Positions 21,635 through 29,443 of a DNA stretch of 64,000 bases are shown piece by piece. Every line of letters begins with the position of its first letter. Position 1 is the stretch's first letter. This DNA comes from Nonomuraea basaltis (lineage in GTDB: Bacteria; Actinomycetota; Actinomycetes; Streptosporangiales; Streptosporangiaceae). The stretch covers positions 1 to 64,000 of the forward strand of contig NZ_VCJS01000016.1 of NCBI RefSeq assembly GCF_005893125.1. The letters are read 5' to 3'. The translations under genes and the position numbers were made by a program. Under the pieces are notes generated by a model. That model was not told the origin of the DNA, made no database searches, and worked only from the letters and a program-made list of their open reading frames with translations.

Positions 21635-23251
21635 GTGAGCCCGCGTCCCCTATATCCGGAAGAGCCTGAGCGCATAGGCGACTATCGGCTGAGCGGCGTG
21701 CTGGGCGAGGGCGGGCAGGGCGTGGTGTATCTCGCAGAGGCGCCGTCGGGCGCCCGTGTCGCGATCAAGGTACTGCACCACAGGGAGGCGATGGACGCCG
21801 AAAGCCGTCGCCGGTTCCTGCGCGAGGCGGACACCGCCCGCCGGGTGGCACTCTTCTGCACCGCCCGCGTGCTCGATGTGGGCGCGCTCCATGACCGCCC
21901 CTATGTGGTCAGCGAGTACATTCCCGGCAGGTCTCTGGCCGAGGTGGTCGCCGCTGACGGCCCGCGTGCCGGCAGCGGACTGCACCGTCTGGTGGTCGCC
22001 ACGCTGACGGCCCTGGCCGCGATCCACCGGGCCGGGGTCGTGCACCGCGACTTCAAACCCGGCAACGTGATCTTGGGGCCCGAGGGTCCGGTGGTCATCG
22101 ACTTCGGCATCGCCCGCACCGTGGACCACACCACGACTGCGGCTGGACTCGTGGGCACCCCCGCCTACCTGGCCCCCGAGCAGTTCATCGGGCAGGCGCC
22201 CAGTGGGGCGTCGGATGTGTTCGGCTGGGCCTGCACGATGACGTTCGCCGCCACCGGACGCCCGGCCTTCAACGGCGCGACGATTCCCGCGCTCATGTTC
22301 GCCATCACGGCCCGCGACCCGGACCTGTCCGGCGTGCCGGACGAGCTCCGCCCGCTGCTGGCCGCCTGCCTGGACAAGAACCCCGGTGCCCGGCCCACCG
22401 CCGCCGACCTGCTGCGCAGCTTCACCGAAAGCGATCCACACGATGCCGGCCGCGCATCTTCGGCGGACACGCCAACCGTCACGGCCGTCTCGCCGCCCGG
22501 CCGAGAACCGTCCACCTCGATCCCCTCGAAGTCGCGGCGGTGGCTCCTGGGAGTCGCGGCCGGTCTTACGGCGCTGCTCGTCACGGGCGTGATCCTCGTG
22601 CTGCAGCGTGAGGCGCCGGCGAGCGGCACGCTTCTCTACAGCGACGACTTCGGCAATCGGGATAACTGGGACGGCTACACCTTCAGCCCGGACGCCGAGG
22701 GAGACAACCGCACCATGCGCGGGTACGAGATCGACCGGGGCGTCTACTCGCTCATGGCCGACAAGAGCTACCCCAGCAATGCGTCCCTGTCTCCCGTGCC
22801 GGCCAAGAATGCCTCCACCGTCGAACGCCAGGTGATGATCGGCGTGACGGCCGAGGTGCGGGAGGGCTCGACGGGCCGGGCGAGCTTCGGCCTCTTGTGC
22901 CAGTGGGACGAAGACGTGCCCAACGGGTACGCGTTCATGCTCGGCCTCGACGGCACCGCACGCGTCATCAGAACCGCCCGAGGGACCAATCTCGACGTGA
23001 CGCCTCCAGTACCGGCCGAGGCGCCACGGGCCGGGCAGAAGGTCCGCATCGAGGCCGCCTGCCGGCAGGCCGACGCGGGAACCCGCCTGACGCTGTGGAT
23101 CGACGGAACCCAGACGATCGACGTCGTCGACTCCGAGCAGCTTCCCGACGGCTCGGCCGGTCAGGTCGGCCTGGTCGCGCGGGCGCCGGAGGCCGGAGGT
23201 GGGGTCGTCACCGTGTCGTTCGACGACTTCAGCGTCCACCGGCCCCAGTGA
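21635..23251 (+). CDS. Receptor-like Ser/Thr protein kinase, 538 aa
   Basis: Hanks-type kinase in residues 12-270: GEGGQGVVY loop, AIKVL lysine, HRDFKPGNVIL catalytic loop, DFGIAR metal motif and GTPAYLAPEQF activation segment. RD-type, apparently active. A Pro/Ser/Thr juxtamembrane linker leads to one membrane helix (WLLGVAAGLTALLVTGVILVL, about 300-320). The outer 215 residues form a jelly-roll-like domain (DDFGNRDNWDGYTF...GYAFMLGLDG...VRIEAACRQADAGTRLTLWIDG) of the concanavalin-like kind. The start GTG 21635 is chosen because PLYPEEPERIGDYRL directly precedes the kinase. The ligand is unknown. Confidence 0.88.
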   Translation: MSPRPLYPEEPERIGDYRLSGVLGEGGQGVVYLAEAPSGARVAIKVLHHREAMDAESRRRFLREADTARRVALFCTARVLDVGALHDRPYVVSEYIPGRSLAEVVAADGPRAGSGLHRLVVATLTALAAIHRAGVVHRDFKPGNVILGPEGPVVIDFGIARTVDHTTTAAGLVGTPAYLAPEQFIGQAPSGASDVFGWACTMTFAATGRPAFNGATIPALMFAITARDPDLSGVPDELRPLLAACLDKNPGARPTAADLLRSFTESDPHDAGRASSADTPTVTAVSPPGREPSTSIPSKSRRWLLGVAAGLTALLVTGVILVLQREAPASGTLLYSDDFGNRDNWDGYTFSPDAEGDNRTMRGYEIDRGVYSLMADKSYPSNASLSPVPAKNASTVERQVMIGVTAEVREGSTGRASFGLLCQWDEDVPNGYAFMLGLDGTARVIRTARGTNLDVTPPVPAEAPRAGQKVRIEAACRQADAGTRLTLWIDGTQTIDVVDSEQLPDGSAGQVGLVARAPEAGGGVVTVSFDDFSVHRPQ

Positions 23252-23520
23252 TGCCGCTCAGGTGCATCAGGCATCTCCATAGGGGTGTACCAGGATGACC
23301 GAATCCGGTAGGTGACTTAGTGTCCCCGTGCCGCGCACGTCCGGGCGAGAAACGCCAAACGGCGCGGATTGGAGTACACCTCTCACGAGGGCCGAGCATG
23401 CACGGCCTCGTCGGCCCTTTGCAGCTCCAGCATTCCGTTCGCGATCAGGGATGTTCACATGACCGCGACGCCGTCTGACCCGTGCATGCGGACACCAACG
23501 GAAGCGCACGGACACCGCCA
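23252..23520. other. Intergenic segment without a supported gene
   Basis: Only short conflicting frames occur between the kinase gene and the tRNA-like relic. I see no repeats or family motifs in it. Confidence 0.4.
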
Positions 23521-23582
23521 ATTAGCTGGTCTGAGGGCTCGTAATGCCCAGTGCAAGGGTTCGATTCCTCTGGGTGGCTCCA
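23521..23582 (+). other. tRNA-like segment (Thr-like), probable attachment relic
   Basis: D-arm-like TTAGCTGGTCTGAGG, an anticodon region GGG-CTCGTAA-TGCCC whose loop matches tRNA-Thr(CGT), a T-loop TTCGATT and a 3' end GGCTCCA. The anticodon and T stems contain mismatches and no 5' acceptor strand matches GGGTGGC. It is degenerate and probably a leftover of integration into a tRNA gene. Confidence 0.4.
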
Positions 23583-23623
23583 GCTCCGAGGCCCTGCGCG
23601 CTGGGTACTCAGGGCAGGGGAGG

Positions 23624-24043
23624 TCAACAGGCCACCTCCGCCCACCCTGCGGCGCGGATTCGGTTGTCCGGCGGCTGGAGCGCCGCCCGTATCCACTCCT
23701 CGGCCGGAGCCGCTGCAGTCGGGTCAACCTCCGCGGCAAGAAGCCACCGCCATCGGTTGGCGACGTCCGGCCGAGCCAGCCGGTGCCGGGCGATCCGCCG
23801 AGCCAGCGGCTGGACCGTACGCCCGACATACCTGAAGCCGCCCAAGCCATCAAGCGTCAGGTATATCAGCGGCCCATGCGGCATGTCCGTAGGAAGGATG
23901 ACGGGCAGCGGCCATGCCAAGGGCCAGCTTCGCGCTTCGGTCGGGTTGGTCAGCGATCGCGCGACCGGGGTTGAGGCGAGCAGCTGCTGCCACATGATTG
24001 CGGTGGGATGGCCCGCCGCCAACAGACGCGGCCGAACTTTCAC
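23624..24043 (-). CDS. GIY-YIG-nuclease-like protein, 139 aa
   Basis: Residues 58-110 read PLIYLTLDGLGGFRYVGRTV followed by QPLARRIARHR, close to the GIY...YVGRT...R core of GIY-YIG endonucleases; the first tyrosine motif is YLT and a later Glu occurs in APAEEWIRAAL. The start GTG 24043 overlaps the upstream frame's stop (GTGA), which supports it. Homing or mobile-element nucleases and SLX1-like proteins share this fold. The assignment is moderate because the N-terminal 55 residues are not recognisable. Confidence 0.5.
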   Translation of the reverse strand: MKVRPRLLAAGHPTAIMWQQLLASTPVARSLTNPTEARSWPLAWPLPVILPTDMPHGPLIYLTLDGLGGFRYVGRTVQPLARRIARHRLARPDVANRWRWLLAAEVDPTAAAPAEEWIRAALQPPDNRIRAAGWAEVAC

Positions 24044-24280
24044 GCCTCCTCCGAGTCGTCGAACAGAGGCGGCTCGGGGTCGGCTGGTGGTACGAGCGTG
24101 ATCAAGGACTCGTCCAGATCATGGATCCTCTTCCGCATCAGCTTCCAGTCCGCGCGCTTCCCGAAAGGGTGCTCAGACAGCTTGCCCGGGTAGTCGGCAA
24201 CCTCGGCCTCCAGTTGCTGGACGGCGGTCGCCGCGCGGCCGACGTAGTCGATGATCGTAAAGCGCCGCTGCTCGGCGATT
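24040..24280 (-). pseudogene. 5'-truncated gene upstream of the GIY-YIG gene
   Basis: The minus strand encodes about 80 protein-like residues ([52 protein letters not shown]) ending at 24040 with a GTGA overlap to the next gene. A stop lies immediately upstream and there is no start codon. It was cut at about 24280, where the helicase fragment of the other strand begins. Family not recognised. Confidence 0.4.
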
Positions 24281-24962
24281 GATCGTTCACGTGACCGACT
24301 TCAGCACCGAGGAGATCGGAAACGACGGCGCCTCCTTCCAAGCGATCTACGGCGAACTGGCCGCAGACGAGACCCGGACCGCCCAGATCGCCGCCGACGT
24401 CGCGGACGCGGCGAGCCGGGGCAGGAACAGCCCGCTCTTGACCAATCGCATGGAACACCTCCAATGCCTGGCCGCTGCCCTGGAAGACCGGGGCGTGGCC
24501 GCGACGCTCCTGCACGGGCAGCTCAGCGCCGCCGAACGCGACCACGTCCGCACCCGCCTGACCGATACCGAGGCAGGACCACTGGTGCTACTGGCCATCG
24601 ACAAGGTCGCAGGTGAGGGGTTCGACCTGCCCCGGCTGGACGCCCTGTTCCTCGCGATGCCGATCTCGTTCAAAGGCAAGGTGATCCAGCACGTTGGCCG
24701 GATCATGCGAGAAGCCGCCGCCAAGCACGACGTCGAGGTGCATGACTATCTGGACGCACAAGTCCCACAGTTGGAACGCATGTACGGCAAGCGGCGCCGC
24801 ACCCTCACCCGCCTCGGCTTCACCACCACAGCATCCGGCTCAGATGGGCGCACCGACCACCGACGCTCCCCCGCGCCCTTCCCCACCAAGGACGCCAGCA
24901 GAGATCGCACGGCCAAGCGACCAGCAGCCGACCGTATCGCGGGTGCGCGCGTGGGCTCGTGA
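24279..24962 (+). pseudogene. C-terminal half of a DEAD/DEAH helicase (TOTE-like)
   Basis: The frame contains helicase motifs [75 protein letters not shown] and [20 protein letters not shown]. The spacing resembles the helicase of TOTE-type conflict systems and type III restriction-like helicases. Motifs I-III (Walker A/B) are missing, so it is a truncated remnant. Beyond about 24840 the frame becomes low complexity and overlaps the Lsr2-like gene. Confidence 0.6.
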
Positions 24963-25104
24963 ACAAGGATTCCCGGTCGCCGACCGCGGCAGGCTCCGTC
25001 CCGAGATCTGGGAAGCCTGTATGCCGCCGTCGGCATCATGTCTGAGAAGAACCCGTGACCCGGTTCGACAAAACGTCGTGACGCGGACGGATGCCACTCG
25101 TTGA
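24844..25104 (+). CDS. Lsr2-like C-terminal-domain protein, 86 aa
   Basis: From ATG 24844 a Pro-rich linker (about 25 residues) leads to [20 protein letters not shown] followed by RPEIWEA, the AT-hook-like DNA-binding domain of Lsr2 nucleoid proteins (RGR motif present). The N-terminal oligomerisation domain is absent and the tail after residue 60 is unrelated. Such stand-alone domains occur on actinomycete mobile elements. It overlaps the end of the helicase remnant in another frame, so it might also be a fragment. Confidence 0.45.
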   Translation: MGAPTTDAPPRPSPPRTPAEIARPSDQQPTVSRVRAWAREQGFPVADRGRLRPEIWEACMPPSASCLRRTRDPVRQNVVTRTDATR

Positions 25105-25177
25105 AGCGAGTCAGGCTTGGCTACCGGCTACGCTGAAAGGGCAACTCAGGTGACGCGACCGAAGGAGTCGAGCGACG

Positions 25178-25423
25178 GTGAGCGTGGACCTCGAACACGA
25201 ACCCATTCATGACCTCGCGCGCCGGGTCATCCGGTTGGCCGAAGAAACTCAGCACGCCGCTCAAGTGCTCGAACGCCGTCTGGAAGCGCTGGAACGCCGA
25301 TCCGAGGCCGCTGGCAGAGCCGAACGCATCCTGAGCATCGCCGCCGGCATGCGAACCCACCTGGGTCAGGACCGGCTCTCCATTGAAGACCTGTACGACC
25401 CAGACACCGGCCTTCCCGCGTGA
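25178..25423 (+). CDS. VapB-type antitoxin, 81 aa
   Basis: The N-terminus (DLEHEPIHDLARRVIRLAEETQ) follows the VapB/Rv0623 pattern of a short strand and helix. It is followed by a long charged helix (AAQVLERRLEALERRSEAAGRAERIL) and a toxin-binding tail rich in acidic residues (LSIEDLYDPDTGLPA). Its stop overlaps the PIN-domain toxin start by GTGA, the classic translationally coupled arrangement. The start is GTG 25178. Confidence 0.75.
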   Translation: MSVDLEHEPIHDLARRVIRLAEETQHAAQVLERRLEALERRSEAAGRAERILSIAAGMRTHLGQDRLSIEDLYDPDTGLPA

Positions 25424-25809
25424 TCATCGATTCCAGCGCCATCATCGCTGTCATCAACGGTGAGCCCGAGGCCACCCAATTCGCCCACGCCATCGCCGCA
25501 GCCGTGTGTCGTATCTCGGCTGTCAACTACGTCGAAGCGGCCATCGTGGCGGACAACCGCGGTGAGGCCATGCGCAACGCCTTCGACACACTCGTCAACG
25601 AGATGGGCCTCATCATCGAGCCTGTAACACCCAATCAGGCCAGGATCGCGCGCCGGGCGTACCAGATCTACGGCAAGGGCAACAATTCCAAGGCCAAGCT
25701 CAACATGGGCGACTGCTTCGCCTACGCTCTCGCCAAAGACCTCGACCAGCCCCTGCTCTTCAAAGGCGAAGATTTCCCGCACACCGACATCGCCCCCGCA
25801 CAGCCCTGA
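25420..25809 (+). CDS. VapC-type PIN-domain ribonuclease toxin, 129 aa
   Basis: PIN-domain acidic residues are in place: D4 (MIIDSSAIIAVINGE), E40 in SAVNYVEAAIV, and D102 in LNMGDCFAYALAK with a further acidic residue in the last strand (FKGEDFPHTDI). Length is normal for VapC. The family cleaves tRNA or rRNA and is neutralised by the cognate VapB encoded just upstream. It is probably functional and may stabilise the island. Confidence 0.85.
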   Translation: MIIDSSAIIAVINGEPEATQFAHAIAAAVCRISAVNYVEAAIVADNRGEAMRNAFDTLVNEMGLIIEPVTPNQARIARRAYQIYGKGNNSKAKLNMGDCFAYALAKDLDQPLLFKGEDFPHTDIAPAQP

Positions 25810-25896
25810 CGGTCAAGCAATCCCTTGCCCGAGGGTGATCACAGAGGTTCCCTACGGGAGTATCGTGTGCTGCTGTGACTCGCCGCCCTCCTGACG

Positions 25897-26091
25897 ATGC
25901 CGTTCGAGACGACCGTGCTCGGCCTGCAGGTCACTGTCACCGCGATCGACTTCCTGGTGGGTAGTGGCATCGTGGCGATCTGCCGCCATGGCAAGCACAA
26001 GCAAGCGATCGGCATCCTCGACCTGCCACTGCCCGACCCGCCACCGGCCGGAGCCGAATGGATCCACGCGTTCCGCCGCTGGGCCGGGTGA
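25897..26091 (+). CDS. Hypothetical protein, 64 aa
   Basis: MPFETTVLGLQVTVTAIDFLV...GIVAICRHGKHKQAIGILDL is followed by LPLPDPPPAGAEWIHAFRRW. It looks like a small all-beta protein with a conserved Pro-rich end. It stands immediately upstream of a nonsense-mutated gene, and the pair probably moved together. Function unknown. Confidence 0.5.
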   Translation: MPFETTVLGLQVTVTAIDFLVGSGIVAICRHGKHKQAIGILDLPLPDPPPAGAEWIHAFRRWAG

Positions 26092-26095
26092 GAGC

Positions 26096-26420
26096 GTGAG
26101 CGAGTACTAGTACTACGAGTTCCTGGCCCTCGACCGGCCGCTCACAACGGCGAAGGACCCCGAGATGTCCCGGGGACGAACAACGCGTCATCGACGAAGG
26201 CCAAGCAGCCCTCAACGCCCTGTCCCACGAGACCGACCACAAGAAGATCGCCGCCGCCCAGCTCCGCATCGGCGACCTGAACCAAGGCATCGCCAAGCGG
26301 ACGCCTGGCCCTGGAAACCGCCCAACGCACCGAATCCCGCTAGGCCTTCCAGCAACTCGCCGGAGTGAAGAACGCGCTCACCGGCAAGCGAGACCCCTCA
26401 GCCCGGGAACTCCTGGCCGG
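26096..26420 (+). pseudogene. Degraded hypothetical gene with early stop
   Basis: From GTG 26096 the frame reads VSEY, then TAG at 26108, then YYEFLALDRPLTTAKDPE, a conserved-looking start interrupted by one nonsense codon (Q to stop would explain it). Later frames give ALNALSHETDHKKIAAAQLR and other charged helical pieces. No full-length product is possible. Confidence 0.45.
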
Positions 26421-26423
26421 CCA

Positions 26424-26761
26424 TCAACTCGGCACATCGAAGCCTGGGCCAGTCACCCGCGTAACCCACGCCAGATAGTCGGCGCTTCCCGCTCGTACCG
26501 GAACAGCGATGATCTCCGGCACATCGTACGAGTGCGCCTCCCGCACACTCGCGGCCAGATCCTCGAAGACATCAGCGGTGGTCTTGAGCAACACCAACCA
26601 CTCCTCAGCCTCTTCGACCTTGCCCTCCCACCAGTAGGTCGATGTGATCGGCCCGACCACCTGAGCACAAGCAGCCAAGCGCCGCTCCACCACAACCCGG
26701 CAGATCCTCGCCGCCTCGCCCGATCACCAGCGGTTACATGAACCTCGATGTAGTCGGCCAC
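26424..26761 (-). pseudogene. CutA-like protein with one frameshift
   Basis: Two frames together encode a full CutA: ADYIEVHVTAGDRA, then (after loss of one base near 26712) RICRVVVERRLAACAQVVGP, STYWWEGKVEEAEEWLVLLK, and SYDVPEIIAVPVRAGSADYL. CutA is a trimeric ferredoxin-like protein linked to divalent cation tolerance. A sequencing error could produce the same picture; otherwise the gene died recently. Confidence 0.7.
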
Positions 26762-26868
26762 GCCTCTTGGGCGGCGACGCGGCGCGCCGCCGCAACCCGG
26801 CCCTCCGCCCGCCCGCCCGCGGTCCGGGCATGCGGCCTGGGGGCCGGCCCCGGACGGCGGCGGGACGA

Positions 26869-27378
26869 TCAGGCAAGTGGAGGCATGTGCGTGCTGCGCA
26901 TCTCCGCAACTTCCGCGATCTTTCCAGCGTGAGCACGGAGCTCGTCATCGGTTGGGGGCGTGATTTGTATGGCTTCCCAGTCATCGATGAGGATCATGAG
27001 CTGGGTAATCTCTGGCGGATAACCGCACTTCGCCGCGAGCTGAGCGATCAGGAAGTCGGCACCGGGGGAGATGGGTAGCGTGCCGTCCCTCATGGCCAGC
27101 GAGATATCACGAGCGACGGCCCAGGGCTCTTGTTGAGTATCTATGGGGGGCATGCCGCACTCGGACAGTACCTGACGGATCAGGGGCTCGATCTCCGACA
27201 TGGAGCCGATGGAAAGAGCGTGTCCAGCCAGCTCAAGCGTGGTCGGCGTGTCAACTCCGGTTCCGATCAGGTCACAGGCAACCCATCCGGCATCTGCGGC
27301 AGAGCCGACAAGCCGCCCACGCAGCAGGTCCCCACGAAGCGTGGCCAGGTAGTCACGCAGTTCCGCCGGGAGCCTCAT
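26869..27378 (-). CDS. Hypothetical protein, 169 aa
   Basis: A soluble, mostly helical protein with no family I can name. The N-terminus (MRLPAELRDYLATLRGDLLRG) starts at an ATG preceded by a purine-rich stretch. DLIGTGVDTPTTLELAGHAL and DGTLPISPGADFLIAQLAAKCGYPPEITQL look like repeated helical units. It is the only gene in this part of the island without damage. Confidence 0.5.
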   Translation of the reverse strand: MRLPAELRDYLATLRGDLLRGRLVGSAADAGWVACDLIGTGVDTPTTLELAGHALSIGSMSEIEPLIRQVLSECGMPPIDTQQEPWAVARDISLAMRDGTLPISPGADFLIAQLAAKCGYPPEITQLMILIDDWEAIQITPPTDDELRAHAGKIAEVAEMRSTHMPPLA

Positions 27379-27546
27379 GTCCCTATTATCGGGCGCCGCA
27401 CTGGCGCCTCACAGCGTGATCGACTCGCCGGGCAATATCCGTGAAATGATCAGCGCTACAGCGAACGCAGAGGAGTCACGCCGCAGGCCGACGCGCGAGT
27501 GCGGGCATGAGCGCGACGCCCTCTAAATCCGTCGCCAGTGGGGGCG

Positions 27547-27566
27547 CGTGCCCGTTGCGTGCCCGT
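27547..27566 (+). repeat. Paired CGTGCCCGT repeat, 11-bp period
   Basis: CGTGCCCGT occurs at 27547-27555 and 27558-27566. Same 11-bp period as the pairs at 6564, 19808, 34660 and 36948. No tRNA-like fragment is visible alongside. The surrounding 27379-27671 holds no supported gene. Confidence 0.45.
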
Positions 27567-27671
27567 CAGGGCAGTGAATGAGGGGGAGTCACGGGGAAGC
27601 ACAGTCAGGATGACTGCCGCGTTGACCTGTACCGCAGCAAGTCCAGAGATCGTGTGCCGAAATCTTCACGG

Positions 27672-27845
27672 TTAGCTGGGCAGGAATACCGGCCCTTCAC
27701 CAAACACCGCATCCCATAGCATCGCCAGTCCCAACCAGGCAACCGCGCCCAATGCGATGCCCAGCAAGAGAATGACAACGACCGCTCTCACCAGGGCACG
27801 TCGGGAGGTCCAGATCGGGCGCTGGGAGGTCATCACGATCGCCAT
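27672..27845 (-). CDS. Small membrane protein, 57 aa
   Basis: A clean ORF from ATG 27845: MAIVMTSQRPIWTSRRALVR, a hydrophobic helix AVVVILLLGIALGAVAWLGL, then AMLWDAVFGEGPVFLPS. A positively charged N-terminus followed by one membrane helix gives a plausible N-in topology. No family recognised and the ribosome site is poor, so transcription may be leaderless. Confidence 0.4.
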   Translation of the reverse strand: MAIVMTSQRPIWTSRRALVRAVVVILLLGIALGAVAWLGLAMLWDAVFGEGPVFLPS

Positions 27846-27949
27846 TCTTTGACCGCCGTGGCTAATAGGTCAAGGATGCTGCAGCACTCCGGCTCCACCC
27901 TCACCCGACGATCGGCTGCCGGCCAGTTCCCGACGCGATGCCCTCCCTG

Positions 27950-27982
27950 CCTCCGGCGGGGGCCTCAGGCTCCGAGATGATC
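27950..27982 (+). repeat. Dispersed GC-rich repeat, copy 1
   Basis: CCTCCGGCGGGGGCCTCAGG continues into CTCCGAGATGATC. It is a diverged copy of the element at 33228-33262 and 33747-33783 (core CTCCGGC...GGGATGATCAG). Confidence 0.4.
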
Positions 27983-28019
27983 GCGGCCAACGCGCGGTCG
28001 TCACAGGTTGACGTGGAAG

Positions 28020-28171
28020 CCTGATCGTCCCGTCGCCATCGCCCCAGGACAGGCCCATGCAGACCAAGGGCCAGGGGCGAAGGTCGTTCTTCCAGCGGGG
28101 AGCTCCACCTTCACCCCTGGCCCTTGGCCCGCTTCCCTGCCGGGTGGGACGATGGCGACGGGACGATCAGG
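28020..28171. repeat. Compound 152-bp inverted repeat
   Basis: The outer arms CCTGATCGTCCCGTCGCCAT.. (28020-28041) and its exact 22-bp complement (28150-28171) enclose inner arms CCAAGGGCCAGGGGCGAAGG (28064-28083) and CCTTCACCCCTGGCCCTTGG (28108-28127, one G-T pair). The single strand could fold into two stacked hairpins. It has no gene in it. It could be a bidirectional terminator, a MITE-like element or a structured RNA. Confidence 0.65.
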
Positions 28172-28516
28172 TGGGGAGGGTACCGCGATGGGCATCACGG
28201 GGCGCAGGTGCGCACCAAGACGTCGCCAGCGTTCCCCAGGAGGTCACTGCGGCCAAGGCCAAGGCTCCCCGCAGGAGCCGGGCCAAGGGCACCCCTGAGG
28301 CGCTCTTCCAGGCTCCTGAGGTAGCGGCCTAGCGTCCGGCAGGACAAGGCCCCCAGCTAGCGAGTCGGGGGCCCTGTCTCATCTGCACGTTACCCTCGCA
28401 GGTAGGTACGTGAAATTGGAGACGTACGCGGGCACCGGCCCGCGTAGTCACGCTCACGCCTCCACACGGGCACCTTCCAGGAGGATCGGCCCTACGCAGG
28501 CGTCTGGATCCCCATT

Positions 28517-28708
28517 ATGATCGCGCCTGTGCCCCTCTTATTCTATGTCTCCCTCCTATCGCCATTTCTTGGTGTATCCATTGCAGCCCTCGCCACCGCC
28601 AAAACTACTCATCAACAAACACAGCGCCTGAAAGGTCTTGCCCTTGGCGCTGTCTTCCTGATCGTTATCATCGTCATCGCCAACTCGCCCTTGATCTCGT
28701 CAAGTTAA
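28517..28708 (+). CDS. Small two-helix membrane protein, 63 aa
   Basis: Two hydrophobic stretches (VPLLFYVSLLSPFLGVSIAAL and LALGAVFLIVIIVIANSPLI) flank a polar turn TAKTTHQQTQRLKG, a helical hairpin with the loop in the cytoplasm. Codon use is less GC-rich than in the neighbours, suggesting recent arrival. No ribosome site is evident before ATG 28517. Confidence 0.45.
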   Translation: MIAPVPLLFYVSLLSPFLGVSIAALATAKTTHQQTQRLKGLALGAVFLIVIIVIANSPLISSS

Positions 28709-28919
28709 AGCAACCGCGCTGCGACGCACTCGCATTGAGGAGCAGTGGGCCGTCATTCGGAACGGCGTTGACCAAGGGCCCCCGACCAGAGGCGGGGATG
28801 CGTGGTGGGGGCCACGGATCCGTCAGGCAGGAAACCGATTGTGCGGGGATTCGTCTGCTGTCTGGTCGGGAGCGTTGGCACCCCGGCTGAGCGGCGGCAA
28901 GCTCACTAGCCGGGGGCGT
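28709..28919. other. Intergenic segment without a gene
   Basis: No supported frame. GGGCCCCCGACCAGAGG and GTGGTGGGGGCCAC can pair imperfectly and may end the converging transcripts. Confidence 0.35.
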
Positions 28920-29213
28920 CTATGACACCTGCTTGAACTGCCCTTCGTAGGGTGTAGCGAGATCCTTCCGCCATTCCTCCCGTATCGCCTCCGCTCGCTC
29001 CCGCGCCTTCTCAGGCGACTTGAACTCTTCGGAAGCGATGGCCACGCCCGTACGGTCGGGTAGACGGGGGTTCAAGCGATAGCTGTTCCCCGAAAGCCAA
29101 ATTGAGAACGCTTTAATGTTCCCCATCATGCCGTATTCGGTATCGCGGGAGCGGCGGACCCATACGATCTCGGGCAGGATCACGGGCCGCTTGCGACCCG
29201 TGTCGGTGCTCAT
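28920..29213 (-). CDS. Hypothetical protein, 97 aa (end of the Scr1-type operon)
   Basis: A basic, soluble protein: RPVILPEIVWVRRSRDTEYG, then SIWLSGNSYRLNPRLPDRTG and a charged C-terminal helix SPEKARERAEAIREEWRKDL. Its start overlaps the preceding gene's stop (ATGA, 29210-29213), so it is translationally coupled to it. Family not recognised. Confidence 0.6.
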   Translation of the reverse strand: MSTDTGRKRPVILPEIVWVRRSRDTEYGMMGNIKAFSIWLSGNSYRLNPRLPDRTGVAIASEEFKSPEKARERAEAIREEWRKDLATPYEGQFKQVS

Positions 29214-29443
29214 TGCGCTGCCTCCTGGTCGGCAAGTCTCTTGGCCAGTTCGTCAAGGTCGCCCGCGCACATCACGTTGAGCTTGTGGCGGCCAAGCTGG
29301 GCGGGCGTGAGGTACGTGTGCCGCCATGCGGCTACGCCGATCGCCATGTCCGTGCAGATTTCCCAAGTCCGGCAGTACGTCTCCCGCAGCTCGTCTGCCT
29401 TCTGCCGCTCGTCAGCCGTACGCCGCTCGGCGGCGGTGCTCAT
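29210..29443 (-). CDS. Hypothetical protein, 77 aa
   Basis: Mostly helical: RRTADERQKADELRETYCRT, then WEICTDMAIGVAAWRHTYLT and CAGDLDELAKRLADQEAAQ, with three Cys residues. It overlaps both neighbours by 4 bp. Small Cys-containing proteins of this kind commonly accompany Scr1/DUF397 regulators in actinomycetes; no function can be assigned from sequence. Confidence 0.55.
   Translation of the reverse strand: MSTAAERRTADERQKADELRETYCRTWEICTDMAIGVAAWRHTYLTPAQLGRHKLNVMCAGDLDELAKRLADQEAAQ

Noticed and set aside
27380-28520. CRISPR array in the repeat-rich stretch
   Set aside because: Repeats are inverted or only two units long, with no regular spacer pattern and no cas genes.
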